A stretch of 59,597 nucleotides of DNA from assembly GCA_036378155.1 (NCBI GenBank), contig DASUXA010000026.1, positions 1 to 59,597 on the forward strand, written 5' to 3'. The position numbers and the translations under genes were made by a program. This DNA is from DASUXA01 sp036378155. Its GTDB lineage: Bacteria; Actinomycetota; Actinomycetes; Mycobacteriales; Micromonosporaceae. The notes under the pieces are model-generated. The model saw only the letters and a program-made list of their open reading frames with translations. It did not search any database and had not been told where the DNA came from. Positions 15,775-24,216 of the stretch are shown piece by piece (within the stretch, counting starts at the first letter, position 1; each line of letters starts with the position of its first letter).

Positions 15775-15781
15775 CCCAGCG

Positions 15782-16123
15782 GTGCGCATCCTCGACACCA
15801 GTCACACCGGAACCGACGGTCCCGGCGTAGACGTCTCCCCTGCCGGCACCGTGTTCGTCCAGCACCTGTCGGTGCCCGACCTGTCGGTCGGCACGTACCT
15901 GATCGCCGCCGGCGGGGTCGACGACCAGGGCATCCACACCGAGGACGAGGTGTACGTGGTGGTCACCGGGCGGGCCCGGATCGTGGCGGGCGGTGACGAG
16001 GCGCAGGTCGGTCCGGGCAGTGTGATCTTCGTACCGGCCGGCGAGGCGCACCGGTTCGTGGACATCACGGAGGATCTGCGGCTTCTGGTCGTCTTCGGTC
16101 CGGCGTACCGATCAAGGGCCTGA
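15782..16123 (+). CDS. Small cupin-domain protein
   Basis: This 113-aa protein is a single cupin barrel. Cupin motif 1 is partly kept (HTEDEVYVVVTGRARI) and motif 2 reads PGSVIFVPAGEAHRFVD. One His, the Glu pair and the second-motif His could bind a metal, but motif 1 lacks the usual HXH. The substrate is unknown. The GTG at 15782 is chosen because a TAACGT box sits 7 bases before it; an ATG at 15719 would add 21 low-complexity residues without a ribosome site. It is upstream of a 3-hydroxybutyrate dehydrogenase in the same direction and may belong to that pathway. Confidence 0.8.
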   Translation: MRILDTSHTGTDGPGVDVSPAGTVFVQHLSVPDLSVGTYLIAAGGVDDQGIHTEDEVYVVVTGRARIVAGGDEAQVGPGSVIFVPAGEAHRFVDITEDLRLLVVFGPAYRSRA

Positions 16124-16124
16124 C

Positions 16125-16165
16125 CACATGGGTACGGCGCACACTATGTGCCGCGTACCCATGTG
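16125..16165. promoter_or_regulatory. Long inverted repeat, operator-like, before the 3-hydroxybutyrate dehydrogenase gene
   Basis: The arms 16125-16142 and 16148-16165 are 18 bases each and match except for two adjacent positions, with the 5-base spacer ACTAT. The outer part is CACATGGGTACG and its complement. It follows the cupin stop and ends 20 bases before the TAGCTT box of the next gene. It could be a weak terminator, but the position just upstream of a promoter fits an operator, perhaps for the PucR-type regulator encoded two genes downstream. Confidence 0.55.
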
Positions 16166-16184
16166 CCCGCGCCGACGCCCGCCG

Positions 16185-16190
16185 TAGCTT
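16185..16190 (+). promoter_or_regulatory. Candidate -10 box of the 3-hydroxybutyrate dehydrogenase gene
   Basis: TAGCTT lies 7 bases before the ATG at 16198 with no ribosome-binding site between. This is another leaderless arrangement. Confidence 0.5.
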
Positions 16191-16197
16191 TCCCGCC

Positions 16198-17001
16198 ATG
16201 ACGACGGCGCACGGTGTGGCCCCCTCAGCTACCGATCCCCGACCCGACGTGGTCCGACTCGACCTGTCCGGCCGAACCGCCCTGGTCACCGGCGCCGGCA
16301 GCGGAATCGGCCGGGCCTGCGCGACGCGGCTGGCCGCCGCCGGGGCACGGGTCATCGCGCTGGACCGCGACGCCGCGTCCGTCGGTGCGCTCGCCGAGGA
16401 GATCGGCGCCGTGGCGGAGGTGCGCGACCTGGCCGACCCGGACGCCCTCGACGGGCTCGACACCGCCGTCGACGTGCTGGTGAACAACGCCGGGTTGCAG
16501 CACGTCTCGCCGGTACAGGACTTCCCGCTGGAGCGGTTCGGCTACATCCAGAAGGTGATGGTCGAAGCGCCGTTCCGGCTGATCCGGCACGCGCTGCCGC
16601 ACATGTACGCCCGGGGCTTCGGCCGGATCGTCAACATCTCGTCGGTCCACGGGCTGCGCGCCTCGGCGTTCAAGGCGGCGTACGTCGCCGCCAAGCACGG
16701 CCTGGAGGGGCTGTCGAAGGTGGTGGCGCTGGAGGGCGCGCCGCACGGCGTGACGTCCAACTGCATCAACCCGGCGTACGTACGCACCCCGCTGGTCGAG
16801 GGCCAGATCGCCGACCAGGCGGCCACCCACGGCATCGCCGAGTCCGAGGTGATCGAGAAAATCATGCTCACCCGTGCCGCGATCAAACGACTCATCGAGC
16901 CGGAGGAGGTCGCGGAGATGGTGGCGTACCTGTGCTCGCCCGCCGCATCGTTCGTCACCGGGGCGTCGTTCTGCCTCGACGGCGGCTGGACGGCGCAGTA
17001 G
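16198..17001 (+). CDS. 3-hydroxybutyrate dehydrogenase (SDR family)
   Basis: This 267-aa short-chain dehydrogenase should interconvert 3-hydroxybutyrate and acetoacetate with NAD. The nucleotide motif TGAGSGIG is near residue 31, NNAG near 98, and the catalytic Ser-Tyr-Lys set is in NISSVHG and AYVAAKHGLEG. The stretch KVVALEGAPHGVTSNCINPAY, followed by RTPLVEGQIADQA and a VTGASFCLDGGWTAQ end, closely matches the hydroxybutyrate-dehydrogenase subfamily rather than general reductases. The first 20 residues are an extension. It starts two bases before a GAF/PucR-type regulator, probably in one transcript, and faces a branched-chain-type importer. Confidence 0.87.
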   Translation: MTTAHGVAPSATDPRPDVVRLDLSGRTALVTGAGSGIGRACATRLAAAGARVIALDRDAASVGALAEEIGAVAEVRDLADPDALDGLDTAVDVLVNNAGLQHVSPVQDFPLERFGYIQKVMVEAPFRLIRHALPHMYARGFGRIVNISSVHGLRASAFKAAYVAAKHGLEGLSKVVALEGAPHGVTSNCINPAYVRTPLVEGQIADQAATHGIAESEVIEKIMLTRAAIKRLIEPEEVAEMVAYLCSPAASFVTGASFCLDGGWTAQ

Positions 17002-17003
17002 CG

Positions 17004-18929
17004 ATGCCGGGCGCCGCGCCGATCCAGGGCAGAATATCGGCTGTGTCGCCGGTCGAGTTCCTTGAGCTGCTGGCCCGCGAGGCCGCGGCGGTGGAGTTCG
17101 AAGGGCCCCTGATCGCGGCGCGCGCCGCCGGGCTGGCGCCCGAGGCGCTGGCCGAACTCGAGCACGCCAGGCTGCTGGCGCTGCGGGTCCGCGCGCTGCT
17201 GGAGCGCCGACGCCGACGCGAGGAGGAACTGTCCGGGCTGTACGACACCGCCAGCGACCTCGCCGGACTGCGCGACCTCGACGCCGTGCTGCGGGCCATC
17301 GTGCACCGCGCGCGGACCCTGCTCGGCGCAGACGTGGCGTACATGACGCTCAACGACGACGAGCGCGGCGACACGTACATGCGGGTCACCGACGGCTCGA
17401 TCTCGGCGAAGTTCCAGGGGCTGCGGCTGGGTCTCGGCGAGGGGCTGGGCGGACTGGTGGCGCAGACCGGCACCCCGTACGTCACCGCCGACTACGCCAA
17501 CGACGCCCGGTTCCTGCACACCGAGGAGATCGACAGCGGGGTGATCGAGGAGGGGCTGGTCGCCATCCTCGGGGTACCGCTGCGGCTCGGGCCGCGGGTG
17601 ATCGGCGTGCTGTACGCGGCGAACCGGTCGGCCCGCCCGTTCGCCCGCGAAGAAGTGTCCCTGCTGGTGTCGCTGGCCGCCCACGCCGCCGTCGCGATCG
17701 ACACCGCGCGGCTGCTCGGCGAGACCCAGGCGGCGCTGGAGGAGCTGTCCGCCGCCAACGAGGTGATCCGGGCGCACAGCGCGTCGGTGGAGCGGGCCGC
17801 CGCCGCGCACGATCGGATGACCTCGCTGGTGCTGCGCGGCGGCGGCGTCGAAGACGTCGCCGCCGCGGTGACCGAGGTGCTCGGCGGGTCGCTGCTGGTA
17901 CTCGACTCGGAAGGGCGGCAGGTCGCCGCCGTGGGCCGCATCGACAAACCGGACCCGTCGGTGGTCAGCGAGGCGGTCGCCGCGTCGCGTACCGAGGGGC
18001 GCAGCGTGCGCCGGGGCGAACTGTGGGTCGCCGCGGTGGTCGCGGGGGCGGAGAACCTGGGCGCGCTGGTCCTGCGCCCCGACCACGACCTGGTGGACGC
18101 GGACCAGCAGATCCTGGAGCGCGCCGCGCTGGTCACCGCGTTGCTGCTGCTGTTCCGGCAGACCGTGGCCGAGGCTGAGGGGCGGGTACGCGGCGAGCTG
18201 CTCGACGACCTGATCGCCCGCCCGGTACGCGACCCGGACGCGCTGCGTTCCCGCGCCCGGCGACTGGGGGTCGACCTGGACGCGCCGTGCGTCCTGGTCG
18301 CGGTGTGCGACGACGCGGGCGGGGCGCTGCGCCAGCGGGCGACGTCGTGGGCGTCGACGTACGCGTCGACCCGGGGTGGCCTCGCCGCCGCGCGGGACCG
18401 CCGGGTGGTGCTGATGCTGCCCGGTACCGCCGCCGGTACGGCGGCCCGTGCCGTGGCCCGCGACCTGAGCCGGGTGCTGGGCCGACCGGTGACCGCCGGT
18501 GCCGCCGGCCCGGCGAGCGGGCCGGCGGAGATCGCCGCGGCGTACCGCGACGCGGACCGGTGCGCGACCGCGCTGGTCGCGCTCGGTCGCTCCGGTGAGG
18601 GCGCGAGTACCGCCGAACTCGGCTTCGTCGGGCTGCTGCTGGGCGAGAACCGGGACGTCGACCGGTTCCTGACCGACACCATCGGTCCCGTGGTCGACTA
18701 CGACACGCGCCGGGGTACCGCGCTGGTCAAGACGCTGGACGCGTACTTCGGGGTGGGCGGCAGCCTGGCCCGCGCCGCCGAGGCGCTGCACGTGCACGTG
18801 AACACCGTGACCCAGCGTCTGGAGCGGGTGGGCCAGCTGCTCGGCGCGGACTGGCAGCGCCCGGAGCGGGCCCTGGAGGTACAGCTCGCGCTGCGGCTGC
18901 ACCGGCTGCGCGGCCCGCTGGCGGACTGA
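17004..18929 (+). CDS. GAF-domain PucR-type transcriptional regulator
   Basis: This 641-aa regulator has an N-terminal helical part, then a GAF domain (about 80-235, with LDAVLRAIVHRARTLLGADVAYM and GVLYAANRSARPF). A coiled linker and a second ligand-binding-like region follow. The C-terminal PucR helix-turn-helix is LVKTLDAYFGVGGSLARAAEALHVHVNTVTQRL, split here as LDAYFGVGGSLARAAEAL and HVHVNTVTQRLERV. Such proteins sense small molecules and activate catabolic genes. The start is uncertain. The ATG at 17004 follows the previous stop by two bases but has no ribosome site, while the GTG at 17043 has a GAATAT box 5 bases upstream. It probably controls the neighbouring hydroxybutyrate and importer genes. 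Confidence 0.85.
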   Translation: MPGAAPIQGRISAVSPVEFLELLAREAAAVEFEGPLIAARAAGLAPEALAELEHARLLALRVRALLERRRRREEELSGLYDTASDLAGLRDLDAVLRAIVHRARTLLGADVAYMTLNDDERGDTYMRVTDGSISAKFQGLRLGLGEGLGGLVAQTGTPYVTADYANDARFLHTEEIDSGVIEEGLVAILGVPLRLGPRVIGVLYAANRSARPFAREEVSLLVSLAAHAAVAIDTARLLGETQAALEELSAANEVIRAHSASVERAAAAHDRMTSLVLRGGGVEDVAAAVTEVLGGSLLVLDSEGRQVAAVGRIDKPDPSVVSEAVAASRTEGRSVRRGELWVAAVVAGAENLGALVLRPDHDLVDADQQILERAALVTALLLLFRQTVAEAEGRVRGELLDDLIARPVRDPDALRSRARRLGVDLDAPCVLVAVCDDAGGALRQRATSWASTYASTRGGLAAARDRRVVLMLPGTAAGTAARAVARDLSRVLGRPVTAGAAGPASGPAEIAAAYRDADRCATALVALGRSGEGASTAELGFVGLLLGENRDVDRFLTDTIGPVVDYDTRRGTALVKTLDAYFGVGGSLARAAEALHVHVNTVTQRLERVGQLLGADWQRPERALEVQLALRLHRLRGPLAD

Positions 18930-18931
18930 CC

Positions 18932-18970
18932 CGCGGACGGCTGCCGCGCCGTGCGCGGCAGCCGTCCGCG
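18932..18970. terminator. Strong bidirectional hairpin between the PucR-type gene and livM
   Basis: A perfect 18-bp stem (18932-18949 with 18953-18970) closes on a 3-base loop. It lies 2 bases after one stop codon and 17 bases before the convergent livM stop. No T-tract follows. Confidence 0.85.
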
Positions 18971-18987
18971 TCCGGGCGACGTGGGGA

Positions 18988-20028
18988 TCAGCGTCGCCAG
19001 CGGCGGGCGAGGTGCGCGGCGGTACCCCAGATGCCGCGCCGGAACAGCAGCACGACCACCACGAACAGCGCCCCGGTGACCAAGCTGACCTGCTCGAAGT
19101 GCTGCAACGACAGCCAGTCCTCCAGCCGTACCACGATCGCCGCGCCCAGGGTGCCGCCCCACAGGGTGCCGATCCCGCCGAGGACGACGAGCACGACCGC
19201 CTTGCCGGAGGTCGTCCAGTGCAGCACGTCGAGCGACACGAAGCCGTGCGCCTCGGCGAAGATCCCGCCGCCGAGCCCCGCCAGGAACGCCGACAACACG
19301 AACGCCGCGATCTTGTACAGGTGGGCGGGGTACCCGAGAGCGCGGACCCGCGACGCGTTGTCCCGGATCGCGACCAGTACCCGACCGAACGGCGAATGCA
19401 CGACCCGCCACGCGATCCCGAACCCGAGCAGCGCCAGCGGCAGCATCCAGTAGTAGAAGTAGTACGGGTCGGACAGGTCCACCCCGAACAGGGTGCGCGG
19501 CACGTCCTGCAGCCCGTTCTCGCCGCCGGTGACCGAGCGCCACTCGTTCGCGACGAAGTACAGCATCTGCGCGAACGCCAAGGTGACCATGGCGAAGTAG
19601 ATGCCGGTGCGGCGCACCGCCAGGTACCCGATGGGCGCGGCGATCAGCGCCGCGACCAGCGCGCCGGCGAGGACGGCGACCGGGAACGGCGCGCCGAGCT
19701 TCGCCGCGACCAGACCGGTGACGTACGCCGACGACCCCCAGAACGCGGCGTGCCCGAAGGACAGCAGCCCCACGTACCCGAGCAGCAGGTCCACCGAGAC
19801 CGCCAGCAGCGCCCAGCAGAGGATGTCGATCGCGACCGGCGGGTACAGCCAGCGGGGCAGCCCCCACACCACGACCAGTCCCACCACGAGCAGCACCGGC
19901 CGCAGCCAGGACTGACCCGCCAGTCGCCCGGACAGCACCGGCGCCCGCCGTACCGCGGGCGGCGTCGTACCGGCGTCGGCGGCAAGAGCGCCGGCGCCCA
20001 ACTCCTCGGTGCCCGGTGTGTCGGTCAT
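18988..20028 (-). CDS. livM: Branched-chain-type ABC transporter permease LivM
   Basis: This 346-aa membrane permease of the LivM family is the second pore subunit of a branched-chain amino acid or carboxylate importer. About nine helices are visible. Signature stretches are LLLGYVGLLSFGHAAFWGSSAY, the family motif, here around residues 85-105, and SPFGRVLVAIRDNASRVRALGY, the loop that contacts the ATPases. The N-terminal 35 residues are a charged extension. The ATG at 20028 overlaps the livH stop (ATGA), so the pair is coupled. It is the last gene of the livG-F-K-H-M run. Confidence 0.9.
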   Translation of the reverse strand: MTDTPGTEELGAGALAADAGTTPPAVRRAPVLSGRLAGQSWLRPVLLVVGLVVVWGLPRWLYPPVAIDILCWALLAVSVDLLLGYVGLLSFGHAAFWGSSAYVTGLVAAKLGAPFPVAVLAGALVAALIAAPIGYLAVRRTGIYFAMVTLAFAQMLYFVANEWRSVTGGENGLQDVPRTLFGVDLSDPYYFYYWMLPLALLGFGIAWRVVHSPFGRVLVAIRDNASRVRALGYPAHLYKIAAFVLSAFLAGLGGGIFAEAHGFVSLDVLHWTTSGKAVVLVVLGGIGTLWGGTLGAAIVVRLEDWLSLQHFEQVSLVTGALFVVVVLLFRRGIWGTAAHLARRWRR

Positions 20029-20900
20029 ACCGTCGACTCCTCGCGTCCGAACAGCCCGGCGGGGCGCCACAGCAGCACTACCGCCATGAGGATGAAGACC
20101 AGCGTCTGCGCGACGATCGGCGGCGCGTACGCCTGCGCCCACGCGTTGAGCACGCCGATCGCGAACCCGGCGAACACCGACCCGAAAATCGACCCGAGTC
20201 CGCCGATCACCACCACCGCGAACACCACGATGATCAGATCCGCGCCCATCAACGGGTTCACCGCCTGGATCGGCGCGGCGAGCACGCCCGCGAACCCGGC
20301 CAGCGCGATACCGAACCCGAACACCGGGGTCACCCACAGACCCACGTTGATGCCCATCGCCCGGGTCAGTTCCGGTCGTTCGGTGGCGGCGCGGACCACC
20401 ACGCCGACCCGGGTACGGGCCAGCAGGTACCACACCGCGAGGCAGGCGATCACCGCGAGGGCGAAGACGAACACCCGGTACGCCGGGAACTCGAACAGCC
20501 CCAGGTTGAGCGAGCCGCCGAGTTCCTTCGGCATCTGGTACGGGCTGGGCTGGATGCCGTACCGCCACTTCACCAGGTCCTGCAGGATCAGCGTGAGACC
20601 GAAGGTGAGCAGGAAGTTGTACAGCGGGTCCAGTCGGGTCAGCCGGTGCACGAAGGCGCGTTCCAGCAGCGCGCCGACGATCCCGAGCGCGACCGGCACC
20701 AGCAGCAGCGCCCACCAGAACGGCAGCCCGGCTTCCTTGAGCAGGATGTACGCCCCGAACGCGCCGAGCATGTAGAACGCGCCGTGCGCGAAGTTGACCA
20801 CGCGCAGCATCCCGAAGATCACTGCCAGGCCGAGCGCCAGCAGCGCGTAGAACCCGCCGCCGACCAGCCCGTTGAACGTCTGCTGCAGAAAGTTGACCAT
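20025..20900 (-). CDS. livH: Branched-chain-type ABC transporter permease LivH
   Basis: This 291-aa LivH permease begins FLQQTFNGLVGGGFYALLALG and keeps the family motifs MLRVVNFAHGAFYMLGAF and RATTERPELTRAMGINV-like sequence (here VVRAATERPELTRAMGINV). GGLGSIFGSVFAGFAIGVL lies near the end, and about eight helices are present. The ATG at 20900 has GGAGG upstream; an in-frame GTG further up would add nine residues with a weaker site. It overlaps livM by four bases. The 145-base gap before it, after livK, holds two hairpins that may lower its expression relative to the binding protein. Confidence 0.9.
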   Translation of the reverse strand: MVNFLQQTFNGLVGGGFYALLALGLAVIFGMLRVVNFAHGAFYMLGAFGAYILLKEAGLPFWWALLLVPVALGIVGALLERAFVHRLTRLDPLYNFLLTFGLTLILQDLVKWRYGIQPSPYQMPKELGGSLNLGLFEFPAYRVFVFALAVIACLAVWYLLARTRVGVVVRAATERPELTRAMGINVGLWVTPVFGFGIALAGFAGVLAAPIQAVNPLMGADLIIVVFAVVVIGGLGSIFGSVFAGFAIGVLNAWAQAYAPPIVAQTLVFILMAVVLLWRPAGLFGREESTV

Positions 20901-20947
20901 CGCGTCCTCCCCTCCCCTACCGGGCACCGGCGCGTACGACGTGGGTC

Positions 20948-20999
20948 GCCGGGCGGGCAGCGCCCGCCGGGCGCCGCGTCGACGGGTTGCCCGCCCGGC
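20948..20999. repeat. Inverted repeat in the livK-livH gap
   Basis: Perfect 12-base arms (20948-20959 and 20988-20999, GCCGGGCGGGCA and its complement) enclose 28 bases. With the hairpin at 21002-21037 it could form a double stem-loop on the livK-livH mRNA. Confidence 0.6.
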
Positions 21000-21001
21000 G
21001 T

Positions 21002-21037
21002 GGCGGTGGCGGGCGGCATCCGCCGCCCGCCACCGCC
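21002..21037 (-). terminator. Strong stem-loop just after livK
   Basis: A perfect 16-bp stem (21002-21017 with 21022-21037) with a 4-base loop starts 8 bases after the livK stop codon, read on the minus strand. Because livH and livM follow in the same direction, it is probably a partial terminator or an mRNA-stabilising stem. Confidence 0.75.
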
Positions 21038-21045
21038 AGCGAACA

Positions 21046-22317
21046 TCAGGACATGTGGCAGTCGGGCGACGGGGTCGGACGGAACGCCTGGTCAGCCGGG
21101 ATGGTCTTGAGGATCTTCTCGTAGTCCCACGGTTCCTTGACCTCCGACGACGGTTTCACCTGGGCGAGGTACACGTCGTGCAGCACCCGGTGGTCCTCCG
21201 CGCGGATCTTGCCGTTGCGCAGGAACACGTCGTTGACCGTCTTGCCTTCCAGTTGCTTGACCACCGCGTCCGGGTTGTCGGTACCGGCAGCCTGCACCGC
21301 CTCCAGGTACTGCATCGCCGCCGAGTAGTTCGCCGCGTGCGCGAACGACGGGCGGGCGCCGGTGCGCTGGTAGAACCGGTCGGCGAAGGCGCGGTTCTGG
21401 TCGTCGAAGTTCCAGTACCAGGCGTCGGTGAACACCGTTCCGGCCAGCGCGTCCGGAGTCAGCGAGTGGATGTCGGTGATGAACATCAGACCGACCGCCA
21501 GCTTGATGCCCTTGTCCCGCAGCTTGAACTCGTTGTACTGCTTCACCACGTTGACCAGGTCGGCGCCGGCCTGCATGGCGCCGAGCGTGTCCGGCTTCGG
21601 GTTGTTGCTGGCCGCCTTGAGCAGCACCGCCGAGAAGTCCTCGGTGGGGTTCGGGAACGGCGTGCCGTCCTTACCCACCACCTGGCCGCCGGCCTTGGTG
21701 ATCGCCTCGGTGAAGCTCTTGGTCATGTCCTGACCGAAGGCGTAGTTCGGGTAGATGATGTACCACGCCTTGGACCCGTTCTGGGTGGCCGCGATGCCGG
21801 TGCCGTTGGCCAGCATGTACGTGTCGTACGCGTAGTGGAACGTGTACTTGTTGCACGCCTTGCCGGTCAGGTCCGTGGTCGCCGCGCCGATGTTGAAGTA
21901 CAGCTTCTTCTTCTGCTTGGCGACCTCGGCGACGCTCAGCGCCGCGGACGAGGTCGGCACGTCCAGGATGGCGTCCACGCCGAGCCGGTCGTACATCTCC
22001 TGGGCCTTGTTCTTAGCCACGTCCGGCTTGTTCTGGTGGTCGGCGGTCTCCACCGTGATGTTCTGGGTGATCGCCTTGTCGCCGTACTTCTTCTTGAAGT
22101 CCTCGATGGCCATCCTGACGGCCTCGACCGAGTTCTTGCCGGACAGCTGCGCGTACGCGCCGGACTGGTCGTTCAGCACGCCGAGCACGATCTTGTTGTC
22201 GGTCAGCTTCGCACCGGCCTGACTCTTCGGACCACCGCCGCCGCAGCCCGCCGCGACCAGCGCGGCGACGCCGAGGACCGCGGCGAGCCGGGCCGCCGGG
22301 ACCATGGGTGAGCGCAT
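21046..22317 (-). CDS. livK: Branched-chain-type ABC transporter substrate-binding lipoprotein
   Basis: This 423-aa type I periplasmic-binding-fold protein is secreted and lipid-anchored. A signal peptide ends in the lipobox LVAAGC (Cys about 25), followed by a Gly-rich linker. The mature part begins KIVLGVLNDQSGAYAQLSG, typical of LivK/AmiC-like receptors, and DYYDIL-like hinge regions follow. It captures the ligand for LivHM-GF. The ligand cannot be read from sequence; amide, aromatic acid and hydroxy-acid binders share this fold. The ATG at 22317 has GGAGG 6 bases upstream. It sits between the ATPase and permease genes, an uncommon order. Confidence 0.9.
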   Translation of the reverse strand: MRSPMVPAARLAAVLGVAALVAAGCGGGGPKSQAGAKLTDNKIVLGVLNDQSGAYAQLSGKNSVEAVRMAIEDFKKKYGDKAITQNITVETADHQNKPDVAKNKAQEMYDRLGVDAILDVPTSSAALSVAEVAKQKKKLYFNIGAATTDLTGKACNKYTFHYAYDTYMLANGTGIAATQNGSKAWYIIYPNYAFGQDMTKSFTEAITKAGGQVVGKDGTPFPNPTEDFSAVLLKAASNNPKPDTLGAMQAGADLVNVVKQYNEFKLRDKGIKLAVGLMFITDIHSLTPDALAGTVFTDAWYWNFDDQNRAFADRFYQRTGARPSFAHAANYSAAMQYLEAVQAAGTDNPDAVVKQLEGKTVNDVFLRNGKIRAEDHRVLHDVYLAQVKPSSEVKEPWDYEKILKTIPADQAFRPTPSPDCHMS

Positions 22318-22391
22318 CCTTCTCCTCCCGTCCGCGCGTTGGGTCGCGCGGGTTACCTGGTGCGCCGGGCCGGCACGCCGGCCGGACCGGT

Positions 22392-23084
22392 TCAGATCCC
22401 GAGGTACGCGAGCAGCTCGTGTTCGCGGTCGCGGACCTCGGAGTTGTCCATCGCCTCGACGATCCGGCCCTCGGCGAGCAGGTAGTGTCGATCGGCGACG
22501 GTCGTGGCGAAATGCAGGTTCTGCTCCACCAGCAGCACGGTCACGCCGTGCTGCTTGGCTTGGCGGAGGATCTCGCCCACCTGCTGGACCAGCAGCGGAG
22601 ACAGGCCCTCGGTGGGTTCGTCGCACAGCAGCAGCCGGGCGCCGGTACGCAGCACCCGGGCCAGCGCGAGCATCTGCTGCTCGCCGCCGGACAGCGTGGT
22701 GGCCGGCGCGTCGCGGCGCTCACGCAGCGCCGGGAACGCCTCGTACACCTTGGACAGCGACCAGCCGTCCGAATCGACCAGTGGCGGCAGGGTGAGGTTC
22801 TCGGTCACCGACAGGGTGGCGTACGCGCCGCGGTCGTCCGGTACCCAGCCCAGACCGAGCCGGGCCCGCCGGTGCGCGGGCAGCCGAGAGAGGTCGCGAC
22901 CGAGGAACGTGACGGTTCCGGTGTACTGCGGATGCAGCCCCATCAGGCAGCGCAGCAGGGTGGTCTTGCCCGCGCCGTTGCGCCCGCACAGGGTGACCAC
23001 CTCGCCCTGTGCGACGCTCAGCTCGACGTCGCGCAGCACCTGCGCCTCGCCGTACCAGGCGGACAGCTTCTCAACGGACAGCAT
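22392..23084 (-). CDS. livF: Branched-chain-type ABC transporter ATPase LivF
   Basis: This 230-aa ATPase of the LivF family has Walker A GRNGAGKTT near residue 35, signature LSGGEQQMLALARVL near 131, Walker B ARLLLCDEPTEGL near 151, and the switch His in LLVEQNLHFA. It pairs with LivG to power uptake. Its start overlaps the end of livG by 14 bases, so translation is coupled. A 75-base gap with a short hairpin separates it from livK downstream. Confidence 0.9.
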   Translation of the reverse strand: MLSVEKLSAWYGEAQVLRDVELSVAQGEVVTLCGRNGAGKTTLLRCLMGLHPQYTGTVTFLGRDLSRLPAHRRARLGLGWVPDDRGAYATLSVTENLTLPPLVDSDGWSLSKVYEAFPALRERRDAPATTLSGGEQQMLALARVLRTGARLLLCDEPTEGLSPLLVQQVGEILRQAKQHGVTVLLVEQNLHFATTVADRHYLLAEGRIVEAMDNSEVRDREHELLAYLGI

Positions 23085-23850
23085 CAGGGTCTCCCAGGTA
23101 CGCCGCTACCACCCGCGGGTCGGCTCGGACCTCGTCGTACCGACCCTCGGCGAGCACCCGCCCGGACTGGAGCACGGTGACCCGGTCGGCGAGGCGGCCG
23201 ACCACGCTCATGTTGTGCTCCACCATCACCACGGTGCGACCCTGTCGGACCCGGTCGACGAGTTCGACCGTGCGGTCCACGTCCTCCAGGCCCATGCCGG
23301 CGGTCGGCTCGTCGAGCAGCAGGACGCGAGGCTCCAGGGCGAGCGCGATGGCCAGTTCGAGGGCGCGTTTGCGCCCGTACGCCAGGGTTTCGGCGGCCGA
23401 CTCGGCGAACGCGGACAGCCCCACCATGTCGAGCAGTTCGCGGGCGCGGTCGGCGTACCGGTCCAGCAGTTTCGCCGACCGCCAGAACCGCCAGCCCAGG
23501 CCGGAGTCCGACTGCAACGCCAACTCCACATGCTCACGCGCGGTGAGCTGCGGGAACAGGCTGGTGATCTGGAACGACCGGGCGACACCGAGCCGCGCGA
23601 CACGTTCCGGCGGCAGACCGGTCACGTCGTGTCCACCGATCTCGATGCGTCCCGCGGTCGGCGCGAAGAACCCGGTGAGCAGGTTGAACAGGGTCGTCTT
23701 GCCGGCGCCGTTCGGACCGACCAGGGCATGCACGCTGCCCTCCGCCACGTCGAGGTCGACGCCGTCGACGGCGCGGAAGCCGCGGAAGTCCTTGCACAGC
23801 CCACGGGTCGACAGCGCGAACGACACGTCCGGCGGACTGGTCGAGGACAT
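23071..23850 (-). CDS. livG: Branched-chain-type ABC transporter ATPase LivG
   Basis: This 259-aa ATPase of the LivG family has Walker A GPNGAGKTT near residue 45, the Q-loop region SFQITSLFPQLTAREHVELAL, and a signature shortened to LAYGRKRALELA. Walker B VLLLDEPTAGM is near 166 and the switch His is in VMVEHNMSVV. The LivG-type C-terminal tail is LAEGRYDEVRADPRVVAAYLG. The frame is open further upstream, but the ATG at 23850 has GGAGG just before it and gives the normal length. It is the first gene of the importer operon, and upstream sequence carries a dyad at 23876-23895 and a TAACGT box. Confidence 0.9.
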   Translation of the reverse strand: MSSTSPPDVSFALSTRGLCKDFRGFRAVDGVDLDVAEGSVHALVGPNGAGKTTLFNLLTGFFAPTAGRIEIGGHDVTGLPPERVARLGVARSFQITSLFPQLTAREHVELALQSDSGLGWRFWRSAKLLDRYADRARELLDMVGLSAFAESAAETLAYGRKRALELAIALALEPRVLLLDEPTAGMGLEDVDRTVELVDRVRQGRTVVMVEHNMSVVGRLADRVTVLQSGRVLAEGRYDEVRADPRVVAAYLGDPDAVR

Positions 23851-23875
23851 CCCACCTCCATCGGGCACCCGGTGA

Positions 23876-23895
23876 CGCCGGCCACATGGCCGGCG
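23876..23895. promoter_or_regulatory. Perfect dyad in the liv leader
   Basis: CGCCGGCCA and its complement TGGCCGGCG form a perfect 9-bp inverted repeat with a 2-base spacer, 25 bases upstream of livG and downstream of a TAACGT box. It could be an operator or an mRNA stem that blocks the leader. Confidence 0.5.
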
Positions 23896-24198
23896 TGTGC
23901 GCCGAACGTTAGGGGCGGTCGCCAGGACGAGCCATGTCTGTCCCACACATAAAGCGGCATGCCCTGATGTGAACCGGCGCACAGCCGGACACGACGGGCA
24001 CGCGCCCGACCGGTACCGGGCAGGCGCCGCGCCGACACGGGGTCGCCGAGCGCCGCGACATCGGTGGTGGACCGGTGTGACGTCGGTCGTGAAGGTGCGT
24101 GAGCGTGGGTACCGGGACCGGACGACAGCCGGCGCGGTGGCGCCGCCACGCGGACCGGGGACACATCGATACAGGGGCACCTATGTCCGCGCCAGACA

Positions 24199-24216
24199 CC
24201 CGCCGCCGACGGCGGG
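24199..24216. terminator. Hairpin after the class-V aminotransferase gene
   Basis: A 7-bp all-GC stem, CCCGCCG with CGGCGGG and a CCGA loop, lies 17 bases past the stop codon on the minus strand. It is a modest terminator candidate. Confidence 0.45.
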
